Below are positions 18,216 through 26,228 of a stretch of 64,000 nt of DNA, one piece after another (the stretch's first letter is position 1; every line of letters begins with the position of its first letter). This DNA is from an uncultured Rhizobium sp. GTDB lineage: Bacteria > Pseudomonadota > Alphaproteobacteria > Rhizobiales > Rhizobiaceae. The notes under the pieces are model-generated. The model saw only the letters and a list, made by a program, of their open reading frames with translations. It did no database searches and was not told the origin of the DNA. The position numbers and the translations under genes are program-made. The stretch is taken from positions 41,780 through 105,779 of the forward strand of contig CAMFHE010000016.1 of assembly GCA_945952045.1 (NCBI GenBank), in the 5' to 3' direction.

Positions 18216-18920
18216 TTACACCGAGCGTGTGATGCCGCCATCGACCTTGAGGTTTTGGCCGGTGATGTAGCCGGCGCCTTCCGAGACGAGGAAGGAAATG
18301 GTCGCGGCCACTTCGGCGCTCGTGCCGTAGCGCTTCATCGGAACGCTGTCGCGGCGCTCCTCGGTCGAGGGCAGGCTGTCGATCCAGCCCGGCAGCACAT
18401 TGTTGATGCGGATGCCGTCGCCGGCATAGGTGTCGGCATAGATCTTGGTATAGGAGGCGAGACCGGCGCGGAAAACGGCCGATGTCGGGAACATCGACGA
18501 CGGCTCGAACACCCAGGCCGTGGAGATGTTGACGATGGCGCCAGACTTCTGCGCCTGCATGATCGGCGTCACCAGCCGCACGGGGCGGATGACATTCATC
18601 AGGTAGACATCGAGGCCGGTATGCCATTGCTCGTCGGTGATCTCGACGATCTGCGCCCGCGGGCCATGACCGGCGCTATTGACCAGGGCGTCGATACGAC
18701 CCCACTTATCCATCGTCGCGTCGACAAGGCGCTTCAGGTCGTCGTTCGACTGGTTGGAGCCGGTCACGCCGAGGCCGCCGAGTTCCTTCGCGAGCGCTTC
18801 GCCCTTGCCGGAGGAGGAGAGGATGGCGACCTTGAAGCCATCCGCCGCCAGACGTCGGGCCGCTTCGGCGCCCATGCCGCTGCCGCCCGCCGTGATGATC
18901 GCAACTTTATCTGCAGACAT
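18216..18920 (-). CDS. SDR family protein of a subfamily lacking the YxxxK pair
   Basis: Rossmann-fold protein of 234 residues. The cofactor loop TAGGSGMGAEAARRL lies at residues 10-24, with NSAGHG and a conserved Ser in VNISTAW. Where classical SDRs have YxxxK, this protein reads FPTSAVFRAGLASYTK, so the catalytic Tyr and Lys are absent at the expected spacing. The rest (RINNVLPGWIDSLP, ITGQNLKVDGG) is intact, so this looks like a distinct subfamily and not a decayed gene. The start at 18920 was chosen because MSADKVAIITAGG begins the Rossmann strand. It is divergent from a LysR gene. Confidence 0.82.
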   Translation of the reverse strand: MSADKVAIITAGGSGMGAEAARRLAADGFKVAILSSSGKGEALAKELGGLGVTGSNQSNDDLKRLVDATMDKWGRIDALVNSAGHGPRAQIVEITDEQWHTGLDVYLMNVIRPVRLVTPIMQAQKSGAIVNISTAWVFEPSSMFPTSAVFRAGLASYTKIYADTYAGDGIRINNVLPGWIDSLPSTEERRDSVPMKRYGTSAEVAATISFLVSEGAGYITGQNLKVDGGITRSV

Positions 18921-19165
18921 ATCATGATCCTTTCGATGCCGGGCACTGCATGCCGCGTTGGTTTCAAGGCGTAGCATACGCCTCATGCGAGCGCGAACCA
19001 GTTATGCTTTTTTCTGGCAGTAGAATAACTATCGCACCGCGTCGGCTATCGAGGCGAATGACACAAAGATTTTGTGCTCGGTACTATGGATTGCCCGCTT
19101 TCCTTCAATAGGATACCCTTTGGCAGCCGCACGACCCTCGAATTTATCAGTAGAAAATATCAACG

Positions 19166-20053
19166 ATGAGCAATGCGCTTGGCAAGCTTCCGCCGCTGAA
19201 TGGTCTCAGGGCCTTCGAGGTCGCGGCGCGTCATCTGAATTTCCGGCTGGCTGCCGAAGAGCTTGGCGTGACGCAAGGCGCCGTCGCCCAACATGTGCGC
19301 GGGCTGGAGGCGGAACTCGGCGTTGCGTTGTTCGAGCGCCTGCCGAAATCGCTGGCGTTGACGGGCGAGGGCCGTGGCTACATCGCCGACATCCGGCGGG
19401 CCTTCGAACTGATTTCCAATGCGACTGCAAACCTGAAACCGCAGCCTGTCAAGCTGACCGTCAGCACGACGCCGACCTTCGCATCGAAATGGCTGATCCC
19501 GCGCCTGACGGATTTCACGGCAAACCATCCCGGGCTCGATCTGCATATTCTGGCGACCGATCGCATCTCCAGCTTTCAGGCGGATGGCGTCGATCTCGCG
19601 GTCCGCTACGGCAGCCCGCCTTTCGGAACGGGGCTTTCGGCCGAACTCCTGTTCGAGCAGGAGATTGTTCCGGTTTGCAATCCGGGTCTTGTTCCCGTTG
19701 GCGCCGAACCGCGCGATGGCAAGGCCTTGGCGCAGTACACGCTTCTCCACGACCTTCATAACTTCTGGCCGGAATATATCGACGTTTTCCTCGGGGGCGG
19801 CGAGCCGGCGCTGTTTCGCAACATCAGCTTTTCGCAGACATCGCACGCCATCGAAGCGGCCATCGCCGGCCAGGGAATCGCCATGGCAACGCGTGCTTTC
19901 GTCTCCATGGATATCGAGGCGGGCAGATTGCGGCAGGTTTTCCCAGGCGTGCTACGCGCCCGCGCGGATTTCTACTGTGTCCGCCCCCGCTATCGGAAAT
20001 CCGAAGCGATCGACAAGTTACAGGACTGGATGCGCGCGCAGGCCCGGCAATAG
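19166..20053 (+). CDS. LysR family transcriptional regulator (GcvA-like)
   Basis: LTTR of 295 residues. The N-terminal helix-turn-helix reads LRAFEVAARHLNFRLAAEEL then VTQGAVAQHVRGLEAELGV, with the VAQ/VSQ recognition helix and the LF/RLPKSLALTGEG wing typical of GcvA relatives. The effector domain follows with TPTFASKWLIPRL. It is divergent from the SDR gene at 18.2-18.9 kb across 245 bases, the standard LysR/target layout, so that SDR and the coupled DUF1330/PNPOx genes are its likely targets. The effector is unknown. Confidence 0.9.
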   Translation: MSNALGKLPPLNGLRAFEVAARHLNFRLAAEELGVTQGAVAQHVRGLEAELGVALFERLPKSLALTGEGRGYIADIRRAFELISNATANLKPQPVKLTVSTTPTFASKWLIPRLTDFTANHPGLDLHILATDRISSFQADGVDLAVRYGSPPFGTGLSAELLFEQEIVPVCNPGLVPVGAEPRDGKALAQYTLLHDLHNFWPEYIDVFLGGGEPALFRNISFSQTSHAIEAAIAGQGIAMATRAFVSMDIEAGRLRQVFPGVLRARADFYCVRPRYRKSEAIDKLQDWMRAQARQ

Positions 20054-20077
20054 ACCACATCGTTTTCGAAAAATATA

Positions 20078-20103
20078 ACTTACCAAAAGGTGCCTACTTC
20101 CCA
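20078..20103 (+). promoter_or_regulatory. Two half-sites resembling the HxlR operator
   Basis: ACTTACCA (20078-20085) and CCTACTTCCCA (20093-20103) stand 50-80 bases before the SDR start. They match the CCTACTTACCAG seen on the - strand in the hxlR promoter at 21.4 kb. This suggests the convergent HxlR protein controls this SDR as well as itself. Confidence 0.4.
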
Positions 20104-20155
20104 ATAGAGAGTGGGTGCCCTAACTCTTGGTCAGACGATAGCAAGGATGGAAGTC

Positions 20156-20905
20156 ATGGATTTTTCGAAAGCGACTATTTTGATCACTGGCGGCAATTCC
20201 GGCATCGGCCGTGGCATTGCCGAGGCGCTGGCTGCGCGCGGCGCAAAGGTCATCATCACCGGCAGAAACAGCGCCACCATCAGCGAAACGCTCGCTGCCA
20301 ATCCGGGCATGCATGGATACGCGCTTGATGTCAGCGATGCCGCAGCCATCGTCGATTTCGTATCGCGCGTGACGGTGGAGCATCCCGATCTGAACGCCGT
20401 CATCCACAATGCCGGCATCATGATCATCGAAGACGTTCTGGCCGAGCCATACGATCTCGACGTCGTGGATCGGACGATCGCGACAAACCTTCTGGCGCCG
20501 ATCCGTCTGACGGCGGCTTTGCTGCCACATCTGCGGGCGAAACAGGCCTCGGCCGTGGTTACGGTTTCTTCGGGACTTGCCTTCGTGCCCCGCGCGAATG
20601 CGCTGACCTATAGCGCAACCAAGGCTGCGATCCATTCATGGACCCAGAGCCTGCGGCACGAGTTGCGCAAGACGAGCGTTTCGGTCGTCGAACTCGCGCC
20701 GCCGCTGGTGGCGACGGATCTGACGCCCGGTCAGGCGGAAAATCCGCGCGCCATGCCGCTGGATGCATTCGTGACCGAAGCCGTGGACCTGCTCTGCGCG
20801 CCGGAAACGCCGAAGGAAGTGCTTGTCCAGCGGGTCATGCCGCAGCGCAGCGCCGAGCAGACCGGAAATTTCGATACCGTCTTCGGGATGATCAACCCGG
20901 CCTGA
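20156..20905 (+). CDS. SDR family oxidoreductase (DltE-like)
   Basis: Short-chain dehydrogenase of 249 residues. The cofactor motif TGGNSGIGRGIAEAL lies at residues 10-24. NAG is in IHNAGIM, and Ser in TVSSGLA precedes YSATK. The sequence resembles DltE-type SDRs, which usually stand beside HxlR or TetR regulators and use aldehyde or quinone-like substrates. The start MDFSKATI at 20156 has AAGGA nine bases upstream; 20147 is an alternative. It is followed by a strong terminator and then the convergent HxlR gene. Confidence 0.88.
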   Translation: MDFSKATILITGGNSGIGRGIAEALAARGAKVIITGRNSATISETLAANPGMHGYALDVSDAAAIVDFVSRVTVEHPDLNAVIHNAGIMIIEDVLAEPYDLDVVDRTIATNLLAPIRLTAALLPHLRAKQASAVVTVSSGLAFVPRANALTYSATKAAIHSWTQSLRHELRKTSVSVVELAPPLVATDLTPGQAENPRAMPLDAFVTEAVDLLCAPETPKEVLVQRVMPQRSAEQTGNFDTVFGMINPA

Positions 20906-20918
20906 CGGTATCGCATTT

Positions 20919-20945
20919 GCGTCTCGCCCGATCCGGGCGGGACGC
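20919..20945 (+). terminator. Rho-independent terminator of the SDR gene
   Basis: A 12-base stem GCGTCTCGCCCG/CGGGCGGGACGC (one T-G wobble) with an ATC loop, followed by TGCTTTTCATT. It lies 14 bases after the SDR stop and 11 bases before the hxlR stop, so it may also serve the convergent gene. Confidence 0.75.
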
Positions 20946-20955
20946 TGCTTTTCAT

Positions 20956-21384
20956 TCAATCCTGCCGGTCGTCGAAGCTGTTGCGGGCAGCGGCGACGGC
21001 GTCATGGTTCTCGACGGCCCAGATCCAGACATTGCAGAAGGCCGCGCCCAGCGTCAGGCCAAGCGATGACAGGCTGTACTCGACCTTCGGCGGCACGCTC
21101 GGATAGAGCTTTCGCACCACAAGACCGTCCCGTTCCATGCGCTTCAGCGTTTGCGTCAGCATCTTCTGGCTGATGCCGGTGACTTGCCGGGCCAGTTCGG
21201 AAAAGCGCAGCGTTCCGCCATCCCAAAGCGTGTCGAGAATGACAACGGTCCACTTGTCGGCAAAGCCGGACATCATATCCCGAACGAGTTTCTCGACATC
21301 GGGATCGACGTTTTCGGGATAGTCCCTGGCCTTGTAAGTTTCCGCCTTGGCCAGATCGGCTTGCGAATAACGTGTCTCGTTCAT
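20956..21384 (-). CDS. HxlR family winged-helix transcriptional regulator
   Basis: Regulator of 142 residues. The HxlR core reads FADKWTVVILDTLWDGGTLRF, SELARQVTGISQKMLTQTL and RMERDGLVVRKLYPSVPPKV, with a C-terminal dimer helix. HxlR proteins often sense reactive electrophiles or oxidants and repress detoxification enzymes. There is no Cys in the N-terminal part; one Cys is in AFCNVWIW. The start MNETRYSQ at 21384 was chosen over MWAM three codons upstream; it lies about 27 bases after a predicted promoter with an overlapping dyad. Confidence 0.88.
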   Translation of the reverse strand: MNETRYSQADLAKAETYKARDYPENVDPDVEKLVRDMMSGFADKWTVVILDTLWDGGTLRFSELARQVTGISQKMLTQTLKRMERDGLVVRKLYPSVPPKVEYSLSSLGLTLGAAFCNVWIWAVENHDAVAAARNSFDDRQD

Positions 21385-21417
21385 TGCCCACAATACCTGT
21401 TGCCGCTTTCCAATGGA

Positions 21418-21446
21418 AACTTACGAACAACTGGTAAGTAGGTCAA
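21418..21446 (-). promoter_or_regulatory. hxlR promoter with overlapping operator dyad
   Basis: On the - strand, TTGACC (21446-21441) and TAAGTT (21423-21418) are separated by exactly 17 bases. Between and over them lies a perfect inverted repeat ACTTAC-N9-GTAAGT (21419-21439). The placement predicts repression by competition with RNA polymerase, probably by HxlR itself. Confidence 0.6.
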
Positions 21447-21459
21447 CCGGTCGATTTCC

Positions 21460-22050
21460 TCATGCCTTGCGGCAAGTACAGGCCTCGTAGCCATTGGCAA
21501 ACAATCTGCCGGCCTTCATGCCGATCATTGCCGGAATGTCCTGCACGGTCGCGACGCGCAGCGAGCGGGCAATCGATATGGCCGCCTCGGCGCAGATCGC
21601 GGCGTCTTCGGCGGCGTTGTGATGCGCGAAGGTGAGGCCGAGATGGGAGGCGAGCACATTCAGTTTGTGCGATCCAAGATGCGGCCAGACTTTCTGCGCC
21701 ATCTTGACGGAGCAAAGATACCGAAGCTCGGGATAGCTTTGCCTGTATTGATCGAGACAGGCGCGCCAGACGCTGAAATCGAAAGCCGCATTGTGGGCGA
21801 TCATCGTCGCATCGCGGAAATCGTCTTCGAACTCGTCCATCACCTCCGGAAACTCGCCGGCATCCTCGACATGTTCCGGCCGGATGCCGTGAATTGCAAT
21901 GTTGAAGGAAGAAAACCGCATGCTTTTCGGGCGGATCAGGCGCTCTTCGACACGAACGACACGCCCGTCCTCGATCCACGCCAGGCCGACCGAACAGGCG
22001 CTGCCGCGCTGCTCGTTTGCGGTTTCGAAATCAATTGCGATGGTCTTCAA
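21460..22050 (-). CDS. DEDDh 3'-5' exonuclease (DNA polymerase III epsilon-like)
   Basis: Stand-alone exonuclease domain of 196 residues. Exo I is IAIDFETAN with the Asp and Glu metal ligands at residues 7 and 9. Exo II is IAHNAAFDFSVW, and Exo III is AHHNAAEDA with the His and Asp of the DEDDh type. The C-terminal tail ends in Cys-containing YEACTCRKA. No polymerase or helicase domain is attached, so it probably acts in repair or RNA/DNA end trimming. It is separated from the CoA-ligase operon by 86 bases and is probably independent. Confidence 0.88.
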   Translation of the reverse strand: MKTIAIDFETANEQRGSACSVGLAWIEDGRVVRVEERLIRPKSMRFSSFNIAIHGIRPEHVEDAGEFPEVMDEFEDDFRDATMIAHNAAFDFSVWRACLDQYRQSYPELRYLCSVKMAQKVWPHLGSHKLNVLASHLGLTFAHHNAAEDAAICAEAAISIARSLRVATVQDIPAMIGMKAGRLFANGYEACTCRKA

Positions 22051-22136
22051 GCGATGCTCCGGCTCTCTTTGCCGACGCTTTTATCGCCGCAGGCGCGATT
22101 TGGCAAAATCGAAAGCCCATCTGTCGCAGCAATAGG

Positions 22137-23765
22137 CTACCTTGAACCCCGATCGAAGGTCGAGGCGCTCAGGCCGCGCTGGCGCAAGACGCTGCGGGCG
22201 ATTTTTTCGGTCGGCGTGCGCGGCAAGGGCAGATCGGTGATCTCGATATAGCGCGGCACCATGTGACGCGGGGCGTTTGCCTGGAAATGGGCAAGCAGTG
22301 CCTGCGCTGTCAGCGGCGAGCCGTCGCGGCGCAGGGCCACGACCATGATGTCTTCCTCGGTGAATTCGGAAGGAATGCCGAAGGCCGCGCTTTCGACGAT
22401 ATCGGGATGGTTTTCGGCCAATGTCTCGACTTCATAGGCCGAGATGTTTTCGCCGCGGCGGCGGATCGCCTCGTTCAGGCGATGCTTGAAATAGAGCCAG
22501 CCATCCTCGTCCATGACGCCGGCATCGCCGGAATGATACCAGAGGTTCCGTAGCGTCTCGACGGTTTTCGCATCGTTGCGGTAATAGCCGGAAAACATGC
22601 TCCAGTTCTTCTTGGGGCGAGAGACGATTTCGCCCATGCTTCCCGCCGCCAGCGGTCTGTCCTTGTCGTCGACGATGGCGACCTCCCAATCCGGATGCGC
22701 CTTGCCACAGGAACCGGCCCTGGTCTCGTCCACCGTATCCAGCGTTACGAAACTCGTTTCGGTCTGGCCATATCCGGTGACGAGCCGCATGCCGAAACGT
22801 TGTTCGAAAGCCTCCTTGTCTGGCGCCATCGGGATGCATTGGCAGACGCGCGCCGGATTGTCGGCGTCGTCCTTGCCGGGGGGCGCACGCATCAGGATAA
22901 CGGCCATGGCGCCGAGCAGGTTGGTGGCCGTCGCACCGCTCTCGCGAAGCTGGCCCCAGAAGCGGGAGGCGCTGAAGCTTTCCACCAGTGTTGCCTTGCT
23001 GCCATAGATCAACGGCAGATAGACGCCGAACATCTGGGCATCGGTGTGGAAAAGCGGCAGGGCGGAGAAATAGCTGTCCTGTGTCGTATAGCCGAGGTTC
23101 GCGGCCATGGCGGCCGCCCAGGCATAGCAATGATGATGGGACATCAACGCGCCCTTCGCCGGCCCCGTTGTGCCCGAGGTGTAAAGGATCGCCATCGGAT
23201 CGGAATAATGCAGCGCTTCGAGATCGAAGATCGGCGGAGCGATGAGGCATTCCTCGAACCGGACGATCCGGTCGATTGTCACCCCCGCCGCGCGGGCTTC
23301 CGCGGGATCGACGCCGACGAGGACAAGCGTCCGCAGGTCCGGCAGGCGGCTCTGCACGATGGCAAGCTCGGGAATGGCGCCGGCATCGGCCACCAGCACC
23401 GTCGCGCCGCAATTGTTGAGGTTATGGCAGAGAAAATCGCCCTTCAACCCGGGATTGTTCGGCACCTCGATAGCGCCGAGCTGCGATGCGGCAAACCAGG
23501 TCGCCACGAGCTCCAGACAGTTGGGCAGCAGCATCGCCACCCTGTCGAAGCGCTTGACGCCCAGCTTTTTCAGCCCATGCGCCAGCCGGCCGGATAGATC
23601 GAGCATGTCCTCGAAGCTTGCGGTGCGGCCGCAGACATCGATGAAGGGGCGCGAGCCGAAGCGTTCGGCCTGCCTATGCAGGATCTTCGGCAGCACGCGA
23701 TCTTCGATATCGCTGTCGCGCAGGCCGGGGATGGTGGGGAATAGGGAGGGGGCTGCTTCAAGCAT
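22137..23765 (-). CDS. AMP-forming acyl-CoA ligase (candidate 2-hydroxyisobutyrate-CoA ligase)
   Basis: ANL-superfamily ligase of 542 residues. The P-loop-like motif ILYTSGTTGPAKGALMSH lies near 190, the A5 motif is GYGQTE, and the C-terminal hinge follows WLYFKHRLNEAIRRRGENIS. The catalytic Lys is in PRTPTEKIARSVLR. It resembles carnitine/crotonobetaine-CoA ligases. It is the last gene of the dgdA-mutase operon, two bases after the hydratase, so it probably activates the carboxylic acid that the mutase rearranges. Known 2-hydroxyisobutyryl-CoA mutase clusters also contain a ligase. The substrate assignment is inferred from context only. Confidence 0.85.
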   Translation of the reverse strand: MLEAAPSLFPTIPGLRDSDIEDRVLPKILHRQAERFGSRPFIDVCGRTASFEDMLDLSGRLAHGLKKLGVKRFDRVAMLLPNCLELVATWFAASQLGAIEVPNNPGLKGDFLCHNLNNCGATVLVADAGAIPELAIVQSRLPDLRTLVLVGVDPAEARAAGVTIDRIVRFEECLIAPPIFDLEALHYSDPMAILYTSGTTGPAKGALMSHHHCYAWAAAMAANLGYTTQDSYFSALPLFHTDAQMFGVYLPLIYGSKATLVESFSASRFWGQLRESGATATNLLGAMAVILMRAPPGKDDADNPARVCQCIPMAPDKEAFEQRFGMRLVTGYGQTETSFVTLDTVDETRAGSCGKAHPDWEVAIVDDKDRPLAAGSMGEIVSRPKKNWSMFSGYYRNDAKTVETLRNLWYHSGDAGVMDEDGWLYFKHRLNEAIRRRGENISAYEVETLAENHPDIVESAAFGIPSEFTEEDIMVVALRRDGSPLTAQALLAHFQANAPRHMVPRYIEITDLPLPRTPTEKIARSVLRQRGLSASTFDRGSR

Positions 23766-23767
23766 GG

Positions 23768-24517
23768 TCAGAACTCTTTCGCTCTTGCCTGCGCTTGCGG
23801 GGAAAGGAAGCCACGGACGGTCGCCGCCGTTTCCTGCGCCATCGCGTCGTCGAGGGAGGAATGGAAGCCGTCATTGATGGCGCGTTTGGCGTCGGCGACT
23901 GCACCGGCCGGCTTTTCCGCCACCTTCATCGCCAGTTGTCGCGCCGCGTCCAGCAACTGGTCGTCGGCGACGACCTTCCAGGCGATGCCGACTTCGAGCG
24001 CCTTTTTCGCGTCGTGGCGCTCGCCAAGGATCAGCAGTTCCTTGGTGATCTGCGGGCCGACATGCTTGGTGAGCAGCGCAGTGACGCCGCCGGTGACGAA
24101 CAGGCCATAGGTCACCTCCGGGAAGAACCAGCGCGCCGTTTCGGAAAACAGCCGGAAATCGCAATTGATCGCCCATTCGAGCGCGCCGCCGACGCACCAG
24201 CCATGCACGGCCGCAATGATGATCTTGCGCGATTGCATGATGGCGAGCGTGACGTCCTGGATTGCCTCCACCCAGTCCTGCGTATCCTTTTCCGAGGCTG
24301 TCTGGCTATCCAGATCTTTCAGGTCGTCGCCGGAGCAGAAGGCGCGGCCTTCGCCATGCAGGATGATGGCGCGAACGGTCTCGTCGGCCTCGACCTGCGC
24401 AAAAGCGGCCAGAAGCCCATCGACAAGCGACCGGTTCATGGCGTTCAGCCGCTCCGGCCGATTGAGCCGGATCCAGGCCACAGGCCCGTCGACGGTGGTG
24501 ATGACGGCGTTGTTCAT
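23768..24517 (-). CDS. Enoyl-CoA hydratase/isomerase family protein
   Basis: Crotonase-fold enzyme of 249 residues. The oxyanion-hole stretch AFCSGDDLKDL and AAVHGWCVGGALEWAINCDF are standard. Both catalytic glutamates of hydratases have counterparts, in GGALEWA and FFPEVTYGL. It therefore probably hydrates, dehydrates or isomerises a short acyl-CoA. It lies 10 bases downstream of the mutase large-subunit gene and two bases before the ligase gene. A role in crotonyl-CoA/3-hydroxybutyryl-CoA chemistry fits the neighbours. Confidence 0.87.
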   Translation of the reverse strand: MNNAVITTVDGPVAWIRLNRPERLNAMNRSLVDGLLAAFAQVEADETVRAIILHGEGRAFCSGDDLKDLDSQTASEKDTQDWVEAIQDVTLAIMQSRKIIIAAVHGWCVGGALEWAINCDFRLFSETARWFFPEVTYGLFVTGGVTALLTKHVGPQITKELLILGERHDAKKALEVGIAWKVVADDQLLDAARQLAMKVAEKPAGAVADAKRAINDGFHSSLDDAMAQETAATVRGFLSPQAQARAKEF

Positions 24518-24527
24518 TGGATGGTCC

Positions 24528-26228
24528 TCACACGATCATCGGTTCGGCATAGGAACCCCAGACGTCACGCAGCGCACTGCAGATCTCGCCCAGCGTTGCC
24601 CTGGCCTTCACAAGTTCGATGGTCTTCGGCAGCAGGTTGGTATCGTCGGACCTGGCTTCCTCGGCAAGTTCGCTGAGAAGTTGGCGGACGCGCGCATTGT
24701 CGCGACTGGCCCTGACGGCCTTCAGCCGGTCGATCTGCAACTGCGTGCACTGTTCGTCATAGGGATGGATATGGACGTCGGCGGTGCTGCTTGCCGCGTC
24801 GGCATATTTGTTGACGCCGACGGAAATCTTTTCGCCGGAATCGATCTTCTTGAAAGTGGCATAGGCGGAGTCGGCCAATTTCTGCTGGAACCAGCCTTCT
24901 TCCACAAGGCTGATCGCGCCGCCGCGCTCTTCCACCTCGTCGAGCATCTTCCAGATCTCGGTTTCCATATCCTTGGTCAGACGCTCGATGAAATAGGAGC
25001 CGCCGAGCGGATCGATCACAGAGGTGACGTTGATCTCCTCGCGGATGATCTGCTGCGTGCGAATGGCGAGTTTCATCGCCTCTTCGGTGGGGATCGCGAA
25101 GGCTTCGTCCAGGCCGTTGGTATGCATGCTCTGACAGCCGCCCAAAACGGCGCCGAGCGCCTGAATGGCGGTGCGCATCAGGTTGTTGTGATGCTCCACC
25201 TTGGTCAGGCTCATCGCCGCGGTCTGGACATGCACGCGAAGGCGCTGGGATTCCGGCTTCTTCGCATGGAAACGCTCCGCCATGATCTTGGCATAGACGC
25301 GCCGCGCTGCCCGGAACTTGCAGATCTGCTCGAAGAAATCCTGATGGCTGATGAAGAAAAAGGAGAGGCGCGGCGCGAAATCGTCGATGTCCATGCCCGC
25401 CTTGGTCACCTCCTCGCAATAGGCGATGGTGAAGGCCATGGTGAAGGCGATTTCCTGCAGCGCATTGCCGCCGACATCGGAAAGGTGATAGCCGCTGAGG
25501 CTGACAGGATTGATCTTCGGCGTCGCCTTGGCGCTGTACATGATGAGATCGCGCAACAGCCGCACTGCGGGGCGCACGGGATAAATCCATTCCTTCTGCG
25601 CGACATATTCCTTCAACGGATCGGCCTGCAACGTCCCGGCCAGCTTGCCGAGATCGCAGCCCCTCTGCTCGGCCACCGTGACGAACATCGCATAGACGAC
25701 CCAGGCGGACGGGTTGATGGTCAGCGACACCGAGATCTTTTCGAGGTCGATGCCGTCGAACAGGCGGTCGACATCGTCAACCGTATCGATGGCGACGCCG
25801 ACGCGACCGACCTCGCCAAAAGCCATCGGATCATCGGAATCGAGGCCCAGCAGCGTGGGCAGGTCGAAGTCCGTCGAAAGCCCCGTCTGGCCGGTCTGGA
25901 TCATGTATTTGTAGCGCTGGTTGGTCGCCTCCGGATTGCCGAAGCCGGCAACCTGGCGGATGGTCCAGGGCCGCCCGCGATACATGGTCGGATAGACGCC
26001 GCGGGTGAAGGGATATGCGCCGGGAAAGCCGAGTTCATGCGCCGGAATATCGGCGACATCCGCCGCGGTATAGATCCGCTTCAAGGGGATGCCGCTTTCG
26101 GTTTCGTAGACCTCTTTTTCTTCAGGGCGGCTCTTCAGGAAAGGGGAAAGCGCTTCCTCTTCCCATTGCGCCTGGCTCTTGCGAACCTCGTCGATGGCGT
26201 GGCGCGAAAACAGGGTGTCGTCGTTCAT
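24528..26228 (-). CDS. hcmA: B12-dependent acyl-CoA mutase large subunit, 2-hydroxyisobutyryl-CoA mutase type
   Basis: Catalytic TIM-barrel subunit of 566 residues without its own B12 domain; the B12 subunit is encoded two genes upstream. Family blocks are TMYRGRPWTIRQVAGFG, GQTGLSTDFDLPT, SGYHLSDVGGNALQE and CQSMHTNGLDEAFAIPTEE. Substrate-site residues: methylmalonyl-CoA mutase has Tyr89 and Arg207; here the positions are Val93 (RQVAGF) and Gln211 (YVAQKEWIYP), and Asp120 lies in STDFD. As I remember it, 2-hydroxyisobutyryl-CoA mutase uses Ile90, Asp117 and Gln208, the same set with a constant offset of three, with Ile replaced by Val. The substrate is therefore not a malonyl-type CoA. The start at 26228 overlaps the MeaB stop (ATGA). 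Confidence 0.88.
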   Translation of the reverse strand: MNDDTLFSRHAIDEVRKSQAQWEEEALSPFLKSRPEEKEVYETESGIPLKRIYTAADVADIPAHELGFPGAYPFTRGVYPTMYRGRPWTIRQVAGFGNPEATNQRYKYMIQTGQTGLSTDFDLPTLLGLDSDDPMAFGEVGRVGVAIDTVDDVDRLFDGIDLEKISVSLTINPSAWVVYAMFVTVAEQRGCDLGKLAGTLQADPLKEYVAQKEWIYPVRPAVRLLRDLIMYSAKATPKINPVSLSGYHLSDVGGNALQEIAFTMAFTIAYCEEVTKAGMDIDDFAPRLSFFFISHQDFFEQICKFRAARRVYAKIMAERFHAKKPESQRLRVHVQTAAMSLTKVEHHNNLMRTAIQALGAVLGGCQSMHTNGLDEAFAIPTEEAMKLAIRTQQIIREEINVTSVIDPLGGSYFIERLTKDMETEIWKMLDEVEERGGAISLVEEGWFQQKLADSAYATFKKIDSGEKISVGVNKYADAASSTADVHIHPYDEQCTQLQIDRLKAVRASRDNARVRQLLSELAEEARSDDTNLLPKTIELVKARATLGEICSALRDVWGSYAEPMIV

